Shown here: piece after piece, positions 9,067 to 18,664 of the stretch
How the letters are laid out: each line of letters starts with the position of its first letter
Numbering within the stretch: the stretch's first letter is position 1
Origin: UBA7916 sp036121365
Lineage (GTDB): Bacteria; Pseudomonadota; Gammaproteobacteria; Comchoanobacterales; Comchoanobacteraceae
NCBI GenBank assembly: GCA_036121365.1
Contig: JAZAFR010000016.1
Coordinates: 8,613 to 72,612 of the forward strand
Length of the DNA: 64,000 nt
Direction of reading: 5' to 3'
The notes under the pieces: generated by a model
Database searches by the model: none
Seen by the model: the letters and a program-made list of their open reading frames with translations, nothing else
Told to the model about the DNA's origin: nothing
Program-made: the position numbers and the translations under genes

Positions 9067-10194
9067 TTATCCTTGGGTTTTATTGTTTTCATATGCCATT
9101 CTAAATACAATGCCAAATGCCAACAGAAAGGTCAACATATGCGTCCCTCCATAACTCAATAGAGGCATGCTGATTCCCTTGGTTGGTAAGATCCCCATAC
9201 TGACCCCTGATGACACAATCACTTGTAACCCTAGCCATGCACTTATCCCTGCATGATAATAACTGTAAAAGTTCATACCTTTTGATTGGTAATAATATGA
9301 CCAAGACAGCAGTCGTAACACAATCACTAAAAAAGCACACAGCACTAGAATGCCTCCTATTGCACCTATTTCTTCGCAAAATACTGCAAAAATAAAATCT
9401 GTATGCGCCTCCGGCAAATAAAATATTTTTTGTAGACTACTTCCTAATCCCACACCCCATAAACCACCTCTACCTATCGCCATCAATGATTGAGTTAACT
9501 GATAGCCAGTACTAAAGGGAAATAACCAAGGGTTCAAAAAGCTTAAGATACGAAGAAAACGATACGGGGTAAATACTGCCAATAGTATGGCTTGTACAGT
9601 CGTTGCTGATAGTATAAGTAAAAATGATAATATAGGCATACCCGCAATGAATAACACTTGCAAAACCACACCTGTGAGTACAATGGAAGAACCAAAATCT
9701 GGTTGTAGCAACAACAAAATATCAAACACAGCAAGCATGCCCAAAAGGGGCAACCATTTTCTTGAAAACCTCAAAACACTGTCTGCCTTTTCAGCAGCAT
9801 ATGCTGACACGTATAATATAAATGCTAACTTGGCTGGGTCTGACGTCTGTATCGTGATCATGGGCAATCTTATCCATCTTCTTGCTCCATTAATGCTGGC
9901 TCCGATACCTGGTATTAACACAATCACCAATAAAAAGAATGCTAATAAAAGCAGCAAGTGCCTATATCTTATCCAAACATTTGGATGCACACTGTAGCCC
10001 AAAATAAATGTTCCTCCGGCAAGGATCAAATGCATGATATGTCGATTGAAAAAATAGAAGGGATTGCTATATGATCTTTCAGCAATGAAGATGGTCACAG
10101 AGCTTATGATCACCGTACTTAAAAGCAGTAATGCCAGCAATGTTACCGTTAAGATAGAATCGAAATTTTTACCCTCTTTTCTCTGCTTCATCAT
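9067..10194 (-). CDS. ftsW: Peptidoglycan glycosyltransferase/division protein FtsW
   Basis: The protein has 375 residues and about ten membrane spans. FtsW polymerises lipid II at the division septum with its partner FtsI, encoded upstream in the same cluster. SEDS-family signatures are visible: NGARRWIRL, LLQPDFGSS, STGYQLTQSLMAIGRGG, the acidic EAHTDFIFAVFCEEIG loop, and the C-terminal KGISMPLLSYGG. It starts 5 bp after the murD stop codon, so the two are probably coupled. Confidence 0.95.
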   Translation of the reverse strand: MMKQRKEGKNFDSILTVTLLALLLLSTVIISSVTIFIAERSYSNPFYFFNRHIMHLILAGGTFILGYSVHPNVWIRYRHLLLLLAFFLLVIVLIPGIGASINGARRWIRLPMITIQTSDPAKLAFILYVSAYAAEKADSVLRFSRKWLPLLGMLAVFDILLLLQPDFGSSIVLTGVVLQVLFIAGMPILSFLLILSATTVQAILLAVFTPYRFLRILSFLNPWLFPFSTGYQLTQSLMAIGRGGLWGVGLGSSLQKIFYLPEAHTDFIFAVFCEEIGAIGGILVLCAFLVIVLRLLSWSYYYQSKGMNFYSYYHAGISAWLGLQVIVSSGVSMGILPTKGISMPLLSYGGTHMLTFLLAFGIVFRMAYENNKTQG

Positions 10195-10199
10195 TTCGC

Positions 10200-11501
10200 T
10201 TAGACTGGTAGAAGTCCGAGTAGCTGCTCACTGAAAAATTGCCCCCTGTGTTGAAAGTTTTCAAATTGATCAAAACTGGCCGCTGCTGGCGAGTATACAA
10301 TGATATCTGTCTTTTTCATTGTCCTTTTTACCAATTTCATTGCTTCATCCAGTGTACCGACTGGAGACACCGGACAAACGCCTATCAAGGCATTTAAAAA
10401 CAACTCTCTATCTTGACCATAGACCACCGCTTGACTAATAAATTTCCTCGCCCATCTTGCCACTTCGGAAAATTCCTCGTTTTTGGTAACACCTCCAGCT
10501 ATCCAAATCACCTGACTTCCATGCCTTCGACTGACGCTCTCAATTGCATAGCGCGCAGCAGCTAGATTACTTGACTTGGCATCGTTATACCACACCCCAT
10601 ATGAACTGCTCTCATGTTGACATCGAAATGGCCATGGCTGAAACTCCTCCAATGCACGGCAACAATGATAAGTTTCTATGTTCATCAACTTTGCAATAAT
10701 ACATGTAGCGATTGCACTTTTGTGTAATGCGTACGGTAAAGCATCGATGACTCGACTCTCAATTGCCAAAGAACTTTCATTGAGACATGAGTATGAGGGA
10801 ATCCATTCCTTTATACGATCTACAGTTGGTGTGTTCTCTATCAACTCCTTTAAAGCTAAGGGCATGACGCCTTGTGTTGAATTCTCTAGCAAGCTAATTT
10901 TCGCCTTTTTATAATCATAATATGAGCTATGCCAATCTAGATGATTGGGATAAATGTTGAGTATAACACCAATGTCTGCTCGCATTGTCTTTGTCCAATG
11001 TAACTGAAAACTTGAAACTTCTATAATGACCCAGTCACAGCTTTCACCTGCCTCTTCCATAAGAAATTGTAGTACTGGCTTTCCAATATTTCCAATCATA
11101 CATGCTTTTTTGCCACTTATATTGATCAAGTCATTGAGCATCTTCACCGTTGTACTCTTGCCGTTTGAACCTGTTATCGCTATAATTTTTCCTTGATATT
11201 TCTCTAGAAAAAGATCAATATCGCTGATCACTTCTTTGTTGTTTTCATTTAGCCATTTGACTACGGGATCATTGGGATTAATACCAGGGCTGATTACAAC
11301 CCGTTTTGCTTGTTTCAGTACTTCATAATCATATTCAGCCACTGTCAGTTCTATACCTGGATAGTTTTGTCTGAGTCTTTCTGCCAAAGGAGGGCGCGCT
11401 CGATTGTCTGTAATAGCAACCTTTAGTCCTGCTTGACTACAATATGCAGCCGTCGCATAGCCAGTAACGCCTAAACCCAATACGACAATGTCATATTTCA
11501 T
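10200..11501 (-). CDS. murD: UDP-N-acetylmuramoylalanine--D-glutamate ligase MurD
   Basis: MurD is the cytoplasmic ATP-dependent ligase that adds D-glutamate to UDP-MurNAc-L-Ala. The 433-residue protein starts with a Rossmann-like UDP-binding domain (VLGLGVTGYATA). It carries the Mur ligase ATP loop ITGSNGKSTT near residue 110 and the C-terminal domain with WIAGGVTKNEEF and YSPAAASFDQF. Length is normal for the family. It sits between mraY (19 bp upstream) and ftsW, the standard gammaproteobacterial order. Confidence 0.95.
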   Translation of the reverse strand: MKYDIVVLGLGVTGYATAAYCSQAGLKVAITDNRARPPLAERLRQNYPGIELTVAEYDYEVLKQAKRVVISPGINPNDPVVKWLNENNKEVISDIDLFLEKYQGKIIAITGSNGKSTTVKMLNDLINISGKKACMIGNIGKPVLQFLMEEAGESCDWVIIEVSSFQLHWTKTMRADIGVILNIYPNHLDWHSSYYDYKKAKISLLENSTQGVMPLALKELIENTPTVDRIKEWIPSYSCLNESSLAIESRVIDALPYALHKSAIATCIIAKLMNIETYHCCRALEEFQPWPFRCQHESSSYGVWYNDAKSSNLAAARYAIESVSRRHGSQVIWIAGGVTKNEEFSEVARWARKFISQAVVYGQDRELFLNALIGVCPVSPVGTLDEAMKLVKRTMKKTDIIVYSPAAASFDQFENFQHRGQFFSEQLLGLLPV

Positions 11502-11520
11502 GATCCCCTCTTTTTCTTTT

Positions 11521-12513
11521 CTAGAGTATCAAGCATAAACTAATCATTAAAAAAATCAAGCCACCTATCCAAAATCTAATTACAATTTTAGGTTCTGTTA
11601 TTCCTGATAATTCATAATGATGATGTAAAGGAGCCATCTTAAATATCCTTTTGCCCTTGGTATATTTGTAATAGGTCACTTGCAGAATCACTGAAATAGT
11701 TTCAGCAATAAATACGCCACACAAGACAGCAAAAAAAACTTCGACCTTCAACAATATGGCAACATAGGCAAGCAGTGCACCTAGACTTAAAGAGCCACTA
11801 TCTCCTAAGAAGACTGATGCGGGAAAACAATTAAACCAGATAAAACCAACCAATACTCCAATTAAAACCACCATTAATATACTCATTTCAGCAATGACAT
11901 CATAGCCAACAACATCTACGCCAATACTTTGCAACAATACCAAAAACCCACAACAAACCATACAAACCAGTCCAGCCAGCAGCCCGTCTAGCCCATCTGT
12001 GATGTTGAATGCATTACTGGCACCTAACATCATAAAAAATGCAAACGGATAATAAAGAATACCCAAGTCGAAGGACCATTGTCTGCCCTCCCCAAATGGC
12101 ACTGCTATTTCAGTTAAATTTTCCCCTAATAAATGATAAGCCCCATAGATTGCTAATATTGCAATCAGAGATTGCAACTGTATTTTCACACGTGGAGATA
12201 AGCCCATGTCGTTATTTTTATAACGCATTTTTGAAAAATCATCATAAAAACCGATCATCATGTAGCCTAACCATATCAGCATTGCATAGAATAACTCAGT
12301 TGTGTTTATTCCCTTGCACACCATAATCAGCGTGATCACTATGAGAAATACCCACACACCCGCACTGGTTGGTGTTTTTGATTTTGTCGCATGCTTGGGG
12401 CCATCACTTTGAATATATTGCCCCATATCTGCCATTTTTAGAATTCTAATACCCACTGGCATTAACAATAAAGTACTCATTACGGATGTTAATAACAATA
12501 AGAATAGACTCAT
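11521..12513 (-). CDS. mraY: Phospho-N-acetylmuramoyl-pentapeptide transferase MraY
   Basis: MraY is the integral membrane enzyme that transfers phospho-MurNAc-pentapeptide to undecaprenyl phosphate, making lipid I for MurG. The 330-residue protein has about ten membrane spans. Catalytic motifs are intact: DGPKHATKSKTPT, GFYDDFSK with the Asp pair, NAFNITDGLDGL, GDSGSLSLG and the HHHYE loop near the C-terminus. It is slightly shorter than the roughly 360 residues of the E. coli enzyme. The gene begins about 21 bp after murF. Confidence 0.95.
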   Translation of the reverse strand: MSLFLLLLTSVMSTLLLMPVGIRILKMADMGQYIQSDGPKHATKSKTPTSAGVWVFLIVITLIMVCKGINTTELFYAMLIWLGYMMIGFYDDFSKMRYKNNDMGLSPRVKIQLQSLIAILAIYGAYHLLGENLTEIAVPFGEGRQWSFDLGILYYPFAFFMMLGASNAFNITDGLDGLLAGLVCMVCCGFLVLLQSIGVDVVGYDVIAEMSILMVVLIGVLVGFIWFNCFPASVFLGDSGSLSLGALLAYVAILLKVEVFFAVLCGVFIAETISVILQVTYYKYTKGKRIFKMAPLHHHYELSGITEPKIVIRFWIGGLIFLMISLCLIL

Positions 12514-12534
12514 CTCTCTCCCCTTACCAATGCA

Positions 12535-13896
12535 CTAAACATAGTCAACTCCGACAAGAAGCTTCACACAATCATCTAATCGGCTCGCTCTAGAACCTTT
12601 CAGTAAAACGACCATATCTTTTTTCATAATTTGATATAAATACTCCATTAAGTCTTGTTTTTTATCAAAGCTTTTGCCAATACCACTGAATTGATCCAAT
12701 GCCAATCTCGACTTCTTTCCAACGGTTAGCAAATAATCAATCTTCTTCTCATTTGCTAAAACGCCTACTTGTCTGTGCATCTTGTCTGACTCTACGCCCA
12801 ACTCTTCCATATCTGCCATGATGAGACACTTTGTTTCTTTTCTAATCGCTGATAAGCATTCGATGGCAGCCTGCATTGATTCTGGGCTTGCATTATAACT
12901 GTCATCAATCAATAATGTCTTTTCTTTTTTTTCTATGTACTGCTTCATACGCCCCCGTGGTGCCTTTACTCCTTGTAATGCGTTTTCTATTTCACAATGA
13001 GATAGACCAATCTTGGATGCGATGAAGGCACATGCATAGGCATTGTATATCTGATGCTTCCCCAAAACATTGAGCTGAACTTTCATCTTTTTCCCAGCAA
13101 CTTCTGCTGTAAACCCAGCACAGCCTAACTCATTTATTGATACTGACTTTCGATGCAGAGTATTTTCATAGTCGAACAAGTTCAACTGCTGACAATGCTG
13201 ACTATTGGATGCAAAATGAATGTATGCGGCATCATCATTATTCATAATGGCAATGCCACTGGGTTCAAGCGCTCTATACAGTTTTGACTTCTCTATGGCA
13301 ATATTGTCTACAGTACCCAACCCTTTTAAATGACATGGATGTACATTGGTGACAAATGCTATGTCTGGCCTTGCTAATAAAGCAAGTACATCCATCTCTC
13401 CAACTTCACTAATTCCTACCTCCAGAACCACATATTCTGCATCATCAGGTGTATTTATAATTGTATAGCTAAGACCGAGTTTATTGTTGTAGTTTCCATA
13501 TGTGGCATGTGTCTTTCCCAGTCTTTGTAACAGAGATTTCAACATTTCTTTACACGTTGTTTTGCCGACACTGCCTGTTAGCGCAATGACGGTTTTATTC
13601 TTCCAGTTTTCACGCTGTAATTTCGCCAAATGATATAGTGCATCATAGGTGTTTTCGACACATATTTGTGGAATATCAACATCACAAATTTGATTTACAA
13701 TTGCCAAACATGCCCCATTCTCCTGTGCTTGTTTCAGATATTGATGTCCGTCAGTACACTTACCTTTCAACGCAGCAAATATCTTCCCATTGCTGACAAC
13801 CTGGCTGTCAAACTCAATGCCAGTTGCTTGTATATTGTCTATGTTTCCTTTGATTTCTTTTGCATGTGATTTTGCGAACTCTTTTAGTAAGACCAT
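12535..13896 (-). CDS. murF: UDP-MurNAc-tripeptide--D-Ala-D-Ala ligase MurF
   Basis: MurF adds D-Ala-D-Ala to UDP-MurNAc-tripeptide in the cytoplasm, the last soluble precursor step. The 453-residue protein has the Mur ligase ATP loop ALTGSVGKTTCKE near residue 105, a conserved central domain ending DDSYNASPESM, and a C-terminal Rossmann domain (VLLKGSRASRLDD). Its start codon lies 1 bp after the murE stop codon, indicating tight coupling. Confidence 0.95.
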   Translation of the reverse strand: MVLLKEFAKSHAKEIKGNIDNIQATGIEFDSQVVSNGKIFAALKGKCTDGHQYLKQAQENGACLAIVNQICDVDIPQICVENTYDALYHLAKLQRENWKNKTVIALTGSVGKTTCKEMLKSLLQRLGKTHATYGNYNNKLGLSYTIINTPDDAEYVVLEVGISEVGEMDVLALLARPDIAFVTNVHPCHLKGLGTVDNIAIEKSKLYRALEPSGIAIMNNDDAAYIHFASNSQHCQQLNLFDYENTLHRKSVSINELGCAGFTAEVAGKKMKVQLNVLGKHQIYNAYACAFIASKIGLSHCEIENALQGVKAPRGRMKQYIEKKEKTLLIDDSYNASPESMQAAIECLSAIRKETKCLIMADMEELGVESDKMHRQVGVLANEKKIDYLLTVGKKSRLALDQFSGIGKSFDKKQDLMEYLYQIMKKDMVVLLKGSRASRLDDCVKLLVGVDYV

Positions 13897-13897
13897 T

Positions 13898-15469
13898 TTA
13901 GATTTCTTCTTTTAGACTGAGTAAAAATTCAGCTTTTTCTTTATCACTGAATATGACTCTCTGACCACCCATAATCTGGTATGACTCGTTTCCTTTCCCT
14001 GCAATTAAAACTATATCTCCTGGCATTGCATCGCTAATTGCTTTCATTATTGCTTCAGTTCTGTCGTGGATCACTTTAACAGCCCATGGACACAGAAAAC
14101 CTTTTAGAATATCTGTCATAATCTTCTTTGGGGATTCATCTCTTGGATTGTCATCTGTTAGAACAACATAATCAGCATGCGTCTCTGCTATCTTACCCAT
14201 AATCTTTCTCTTGCCTTGATCACGCTCTCCACCACAACCAAATACACAAATTAGCTTTCGTCTGCATGACTGCCTGAGATTCAACAAGACCGCTTCCAAT
14301 GCACTTGGACTATGCGCATAATCAACCACAACGACAGGCTTGGATTTCCCTGCGTGTATGACCTCCATACGACCACCCACAGGTTCTGCTCCTTGCAAGG
14401 AATCTACTGCTTCTTCAAACTGATAACCCAGTGTCATCAAAGTTGCAACGACTGCCAAGAGATTACTGACATTGAAATCCCCCATCAACTTCGTTTTCAA
14501 ACTGCGCTTTTGTTTATCGAATACAACGACCATGGACAGCTCAGCTTGGCTGGAACGTATTTGGCAGCCTCTGACCACTTGACAATTTTCACTTTTAGTA
14601 CCACGTAAACTATAACCGATCACTTTATACCCAGCACTCAATCGAGTTGCCAATTTACGACCCACTGCATCATCTAAATTCAATACAACTGACTGCGCGC
14701 AATAATCAGTGATAAACCTCTCTTTGGTTGCGATGTAATCTTCTAGGTCACGATGGTAATCCAAATGATCTCGAGTCACATTGGTTAAAACTGCTGTATC
14801 AAACTCAACACCCACTGCACGATACTGCTTGATTGCATGTGAAGAAACCTCCATCATCACTGATTCACAATCTTCTTCCAATAGGTCTTGCAAATAAGCC
14901 TGCAATTCAAATGGCCCAGGAGTAGTCAGATTGGTTTTCTTGAGATTGTCCAGATCACTTCCTACGCCATGTGTTCCAATGAAACCTGACTTAACATTTA
15001 ATTTTTTTAGCGCCTTGGCCAATAATGTTGTTACTGTGGTTTTACCGTTGGTCCCAGTGACACCAACTGTTTGCATTTGTCTGGTTGGATTGGAATAATA
15101 CAGAGCTGCAATTTTTCCGATCGACTTTCTTAAATTGGGAATCTGTATGTGAGGGATGACATTTTTCTTATCTCCAGGCGGCATAATTAAACTGGTTTTT
15201 ATTTGATCATTACCCGCAATCTCTGATACCACAGCAATGGCTCCCGCGATGATGGCATCTTGTATATAATCACGCCCGTCTAACAGACCATACCCAGGTG
15301 CTGCAAAAAAAACAAAGCCTGGCTTGACTTTTTGACTATTGATACTGACCCCAGAAATTGGCCTATTCAGGTGCCTCGGCAGGTCAAGGACAGGCTCCAA
15401 CAACTCGACCAAGTCCATAAAAGGACTGATACTTTGGTCGTGATCTGTATCTTCAATAACTCTTTCCAT
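13898..15469 (-). CDS. murE: UDP-MurNAc-L-Ala-D-Glu--meso-diaminopimelate ligase MurE
   Basis: MurE adds the third residue of the peptidoglycan stem peptide. The ATP loop GVTGTNGKTT lies near residue 140. The substrate motif DNPRDE near residue 440 is the form found in meso-diaminopimelate-adding enzymes, so the wall is of the usual Gram-negative type. The 523 residues include an N-terminal extension of about 20 residues (MERVIEDTDHDQ). Unlike the rest of the cluster, 215 bp separate it from ftsI, and a promoter is present in that gap. Confidence 0.95.
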   Translation of the reverse strand: MERVIEDTDHDQSISPFMDLVELLEPVLDLPRHLNRPISGVSINSQKVKPGFVFFAAPGYGLLDGRDYIQDAIIAGAIAVVSEIAGNDQIKTSLIMPPGDKKNVIPHIQIPNLRKSIGKIAALYYSNPTRQMQTVGVTGTNGKTTVTTLLAKALKKLNVKSGFIGTHGVGSDLDNLKKTNLTTPGPFELQAYLQDLLEEDCESVMMEVSSHAIKQYRAVGVEFDTAVLTNVTRDHLDYHRDLEDYIATKERFITDYCAQSVVLNLDDAVGRKLATRLSAGYKVIGYSLRGTKSENCQVVRGCQIRSSQAELSMVVVFDKQKRSLKTKLMGDFNVSNLLAVVATLMTLGYQFEEAVDSLQGAEPVGGRMEVIHAGKSKPVVVVDYAHSPSALEAVLLNLRQSCRRKLICVFGCGGERDQGKRKIMGKIAETHADYVVLTDDNPRDESPKKIMTDILKGFLCPWAVKVIHDRTEAIMKAISDAMPGDIVLIAGKGNESYQIMGGQRVIFSDKEKAEFLLSLKEEI

Positions 15470-15494
15470 TCAAACACTTCACTTGATTATGTTG

Positions 15495-15522
15495 ATTATA
15501 ACAAAGTCATCTCACTAGGCAA
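15495..15522 (-). promoter_or_regulatory. Internal promoter for murE
   Basis: On the minus strand TTGCCT (15522-15517) is followed after 16 bp by a perfect TATAAT (15500-15495), about 26 bp before the murE start. It lies in the only sizeable gap of the wall cluster (15470-15684), so murE onward may be transcribed separately from ftsI. The rest of the gap shows nothing else. Confidence 0.55.
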
Positions 15523-15684
15523 TATTTTCTGATCATGAGTTTTTTATCTTACTGATATGACAAACATCTATTTTTCATACCCTGTGTATTTACATCTTCT
15601 TTTTCCTGATTACCTGACCAGTGAAAATACCATAGCAGCAGTTTTCTGCATCTTATTTTTTTACCGTTTCGATTATCTTCTTAC

Positions 15685-17355
15685 TTATGGCTTTTGTTTT
15701 TCTTTGGGTGACTTGCTTATGAACTGACTATTGAATATGATTTTTGAAAAAATTGGGGCTGCAGATAGTCCACCGTAGTGAAACGCCTTGTCAGGCTCTT
15801 CAACAACTATCACCACCACATACTGAGGATCTTCAAAAGGAGCATACCCTGCAAAAGATGCGATATACCTGTCTTTTTGATACTTTCCATTTTCATACAC
15901 ATGTGTGGTGCCAGTTTTTCCAGCCACTTTTATTCCAGACACTTTTGCTTTTCTTGCCGTGCCTTTTGGCAAAGTAACTTGGTGAAGCATCTCATGAATT
16001 CTTTTAACCGTTTCTTTTTTTAACACCCTTTCTTTTTTTTGCCCCTTGGCCTTTCCATAAATTAAATTCACTGACTGAGCCTCGCCCCCATTGGCCAGCA
16101 TTAAGTACATTTTCCCGAGTTGAAGTGGCGTCATACTTAAACCATAACCAAACGACATTGTGGCAATTTCAAAATCTGATATCTTCTTTTTTTGTATGAT
16201 TCTACCCCTAGGCTCACCTGGAAAACCTCCTATTGCTTTTTCTAACACTTTATACTTATTGATCAACCATGAATCAAACCCCCTCTCGCTCTGCAATATC
16301 AGTTTTGCAATTGCAATATTACTTGACTTAATCAAAACTTCATCCAATGATATCTGGCCAAAATTCCTCACATCTTTAATTATATTCTCGCCTATCTTAT
16401 AAACGCCAGGACTCGTTGAAATCTTTGCATTTACATCGAGTTTTGAATTTTCTATCGCATAGGCCATTGATATCGGCTTAAAAGTTGAACCTGGCTCATA
16501 TAAATCTGTTATGACTTTATTTCTTGCTAAACTTGAGTTGATCCGTTTTTTATGCCATTCAATTTCTGGATTAAATGACGGATAATTGGTTGCAGCAATG
16601 ATATCTCCGCTTGCCACATCCAGTACCAATGCGTGTGCACTTTTTGCGCCAAATTTTTTCACCCCCTCTTTCAATGCCTCGTAAGTTAGGTATTGAATCG
16701 ATCTGTCAATTGTTAGTTTGATATTTTTGCCAGCCTCAGGCTCAAGTCTGGCTATTGTTTCAACTGTCTCTCCAAATGGATTGATGACATATTTTGCACT
16801 ACCGCTTTTTCCCGACAGTGACTCATTGTACATATACTCTATGCCTTCAATTCCTTTTTCATCTCTATCTACTAAGCCCAATAGCTGAGCGCTTGCTTTG
16901 CCGCCTGGATAAAACCGTGTATATGTTTGTGTAGAATAGACCTCATCAATTTGCTCTCTTTGAATTTTATGGTAAGATGCCTCATCAATATTTCTGGCAA
17001 TATACATAAAATCTTTTTTTATGTTCTCATTAATCTTTCTTTGTAAGTCCTGTTCTGTTGTTGAAACCAATTTTGCTATTTTTGCTATTGAGCGTTTGTC
17101 TTTTATGAATATTCGTGGACTTATCCATAAGTCATAAGTTGGTTTACTCATTGCCAGAATATTACCATTCCTGTCTAGAATCCTTCCTCTTCTTGCTGAC
17201 AACGTTGTCTTTCGTTCTACTCTGGCCTTGCTTTGTCCCAGTAAAAATCCTCTTTGATAACATGCCAGATAAACCAATCTGGTTGACATACAAGTGAATA
17301 AGCCACCCCAGAGGACAGCAAGAAACCAGTAGCGCATCCTTCTGCCTAGCTGCAC
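15685..17355 (-). CDS. ftsI: Septal peptidoglycan transpeptidase FtsI (PBP3)
   Basis: FtsI crosslinks peptidoglycan at the septum from the periplasmic side, working with FtsW. The protein has 556 residues, a short cytoplasmic start, one membrane anchor (about residues 9-28) and an N-terminal pedestal with RGRILDRNG. The penicillin-binding domain carries STFK with the catalytic Ser near residue 290, SSN near 345 and KTGTT near 480. GTG 17355 is the likely start, with GAGGGAG just upstream; ATG 17337 is an alternative. It follows ftsL by 25 bp. Confidence 0.95.
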   Translation of the reverse strand: MQLGRRMRYWFLAVLWGGLFTCMSTRLVYLACYQRGFLLGQSKARVERKTTLSARRGRILDRNGNILAMSKPTYDLWISPRIFIKDKRSIAKIAKLVSTTEQDLQRKINENIKKDFMYIARNIDEASYHKIQREQIDEVYSTQTYTRFYPGGKASAQLLGLVDRDEKGIEGIEYMYNESLSGKSGSAKYVINPFGETVETIARLEPEAGKNIKLTIDRSIQYLTYEALKEGVKKFGAKSAHALVLDVASGDIIAATNYPSFNPEIEWHKKRINSSLARNKVITDLYEPGSTFKPISMAYAIENSKLDVNAKISTSPGVYKIGENIIKDVRNFGQISLDEVLIKSSNIAIAKLILQSERGFDSWLINKYKVLEKAIGGFPGEPRGRIIQKKKISDFEIATMSFGYGLSMTPLQLGKMYLMLANGGEAQSVNLIYGKAKGQKKERVLKKETVKRIHEMLHQVTLPKGTARKAKVSGIKVAGKTGTTHVYENGKYQKDRYIASFAGYAPFEDPQYVVVIVVEEPDKAFHYGGLSAAPIFSKIIFNSQFISKSPKEKQKP

Positions 17356-17380
17356 ACATCTCCCTCATTGATAGATTCTA

Positions 17381-17713
17381 CTAGTGTATATTAACAACTT
17401 TGACATTTTTTGCAAGATGATAACCTAGATTTTCTCTTGCATTTCTCTCTATTTGATGGTGCATTTGCAAGCGCTCTTTCTCTAATAGAAGACCGTCTCG
17501 CTCTGCTTGCAAACTTGCACTGCTAGACATCAACCCATTGAGCTGAGATGTGCTTACTCTGATCGCAAAACCCATGTAAACAATCATCAACAATGAAAGA
17601 ATCATCATTCCAAAAACACCCTGCCAAAACCATTGCCAATAGATAGTACCTTCTTGATCTTGAACATACTCATGCTGCCCCAAGACACTCTCTCTGACGA
17701 CACTACGACTCAT
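17381..17713 (-). CDS. ftsL: Cell division protein FtsL
   Basis: FtsL is a small bitopic membrane protein that forms a complex with FtsB and FtsQ and activates FtsW-FtsI. The 110 residues comprise a cytoplasmic N-terminus of about 35 residues, one membrane segment (GVFGMMILSLLMIVYMGFAI) and a periplasmic coiled coil with Leu/Glu heptads. Sequence conservation is low in this family, so the call rests on topology and position between rsmH and ftsI. The start at ATG 17713 overlaps the rsmH stop as ATGA and has GGAGG upstream, implying translational coupling. Confidence 0.85.
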   Translation of the reverse strand: MSRSVVRESVLGQHEYVQDQEGTIYWQWFWQGVFGMMILSLLMIVYMGFAIRVSTSQLNGLMSSSASLQAERDGLLLEKERLQMHHQIERNARENLGYHLAKNVKVVNIH

Positions 17714-18627
17714 TTTACCACCTCCCAAGTACGTAACAAGGCTGATCGAGCACGCCTATTGTTTGCTAGCTCCTTCCTACCTGACCGAATGGCATTCCCG
17801 ATCTTCCTTAATCTCGGCAGGCTTGAAGTTGAGCTAAATAATCTTTCATTTCCCTTCGTTCTTTTCAATACATCGCTAACAATTTTATGCTCCAATGAAT
17901 GATAACTCATGATCACCAACCTAGAGCCCTTATTGAGTCTGGCCAACACCTGCGGTAAACCGTCAGAAATTTCATCCAATTCAGCATTGATATGCATTCT
18001 TATGGCCTGAAAAGATTTTGTTGCAGGATGCTTACCCTTTTGCATATTTGGGATTGATGCCAATATAATCTCGACAAGATCTTTTGTCATCTTGATCTCT
18101 TTCTTATTTCTTACCTCTATCACTTTATCGGCAATCTCTTGTGCTTTCTTTTCTTCTCCGTAGTTCTCTAAAACCCAGACAATCTCATCTTTATCAGCTC
18201 TATTGATCCAATCTGCAGCGCTCATGCCCTGCTCATTATTCATTCGCATATCCAAGGGACCATCCTGCTGAAAACTAAAACCTCTGTCTGCTTTATCAAT
18301 CTGAGGGCTGGATATTCCTAAATCAAACAGCGCCCCATCCAACTGCACGCCTTCTGGAATCTTGTCATCTATATCTGTAAAACGTCCTGACAATACTTTG
18401 ATACGACTGTCATTTTTTGCCATACCATTTGCCTCAACAATCGCTTCTGGGTCTCTGTCCAGCACCCATAATATCCCATTGTCATCCAGCTTTTCTAGTA
18501 TTTCTCTTGTGTGCCCACCGCGTCCGAATGTTGCATCTAGATACACACCATTTGGCTTGATTTTTAAATTCTCAATACATTCTTCCAACAACACTGGCTT
18601 GTGAGTATCACTTTGATTATTTCTCAT
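17710..18627 (-). CDS. rsmH: 16S rRNA (cytosine-1402-N4)-methyltransferase RsmH
   Basis: RsmH methylates C1402 of 16S rRNA in the decoding centre using S-adenosylmethionine. Signatures: HKPVLLEE at the N-terminus, the SAM loop DATFGRGGHTREIL, DLGISSPQ, and GFSFQQDGPLDMRM. The start is placed at ATG 18627 (MRNNQSD), which has AGGAGGG 5 nt upstream. The upstream open frame to 18690 overlaps mraZ and is unlikely to be translated. The result is 305 residues, normal for the family. It ends in a 4-bp overlap with ftsL. Confidence 0.95.
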   Translation of the reverse strand: MRNNQSDTHKPVLLEECIENLKIKPNGVYLDATFGRGGHTREILEKLDDNGILWVLDRDPEAIVEANGMAKNDSRIKVLSGRFTDIDDKIPEGVQLDGALFDLGISSPQIDKADRGFSFQQDGPLDMRMNNEQGMSAADWINRADKDEIVWVLENYGEEKKAQEIADKVIEVRNKKEIKMTKDLVEIILASIPNMQKGKHPATKSFQAIRMHINAELDEISDGLPQVLARLNKGSRLVIMSYHSLEHKIVSDVLKRTKGNERLFSSTSSLPRLRKIGNAIRSGRKELANNRRARSALLRTWEVVK

Positions 18628-18664
18628 TGTACCCTCCTTTTCTTTTGCCATTACATTCTCATGA

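Noticed and set aside
9045..9116. Upstream extension of murG
   Set aside because: ATG 9044 has GAGGAG and gives the normal spacing to the glycine loop; the extension overlaps ftsW.
12039..12326. Plus-strand ORFs opposite the wall cluster (for example at 8473, 9587, 10678, 12039, 14312, 16160)
   Set aside because: All are antisense to clear family members, with no ribosome sites and no protein-like composition.
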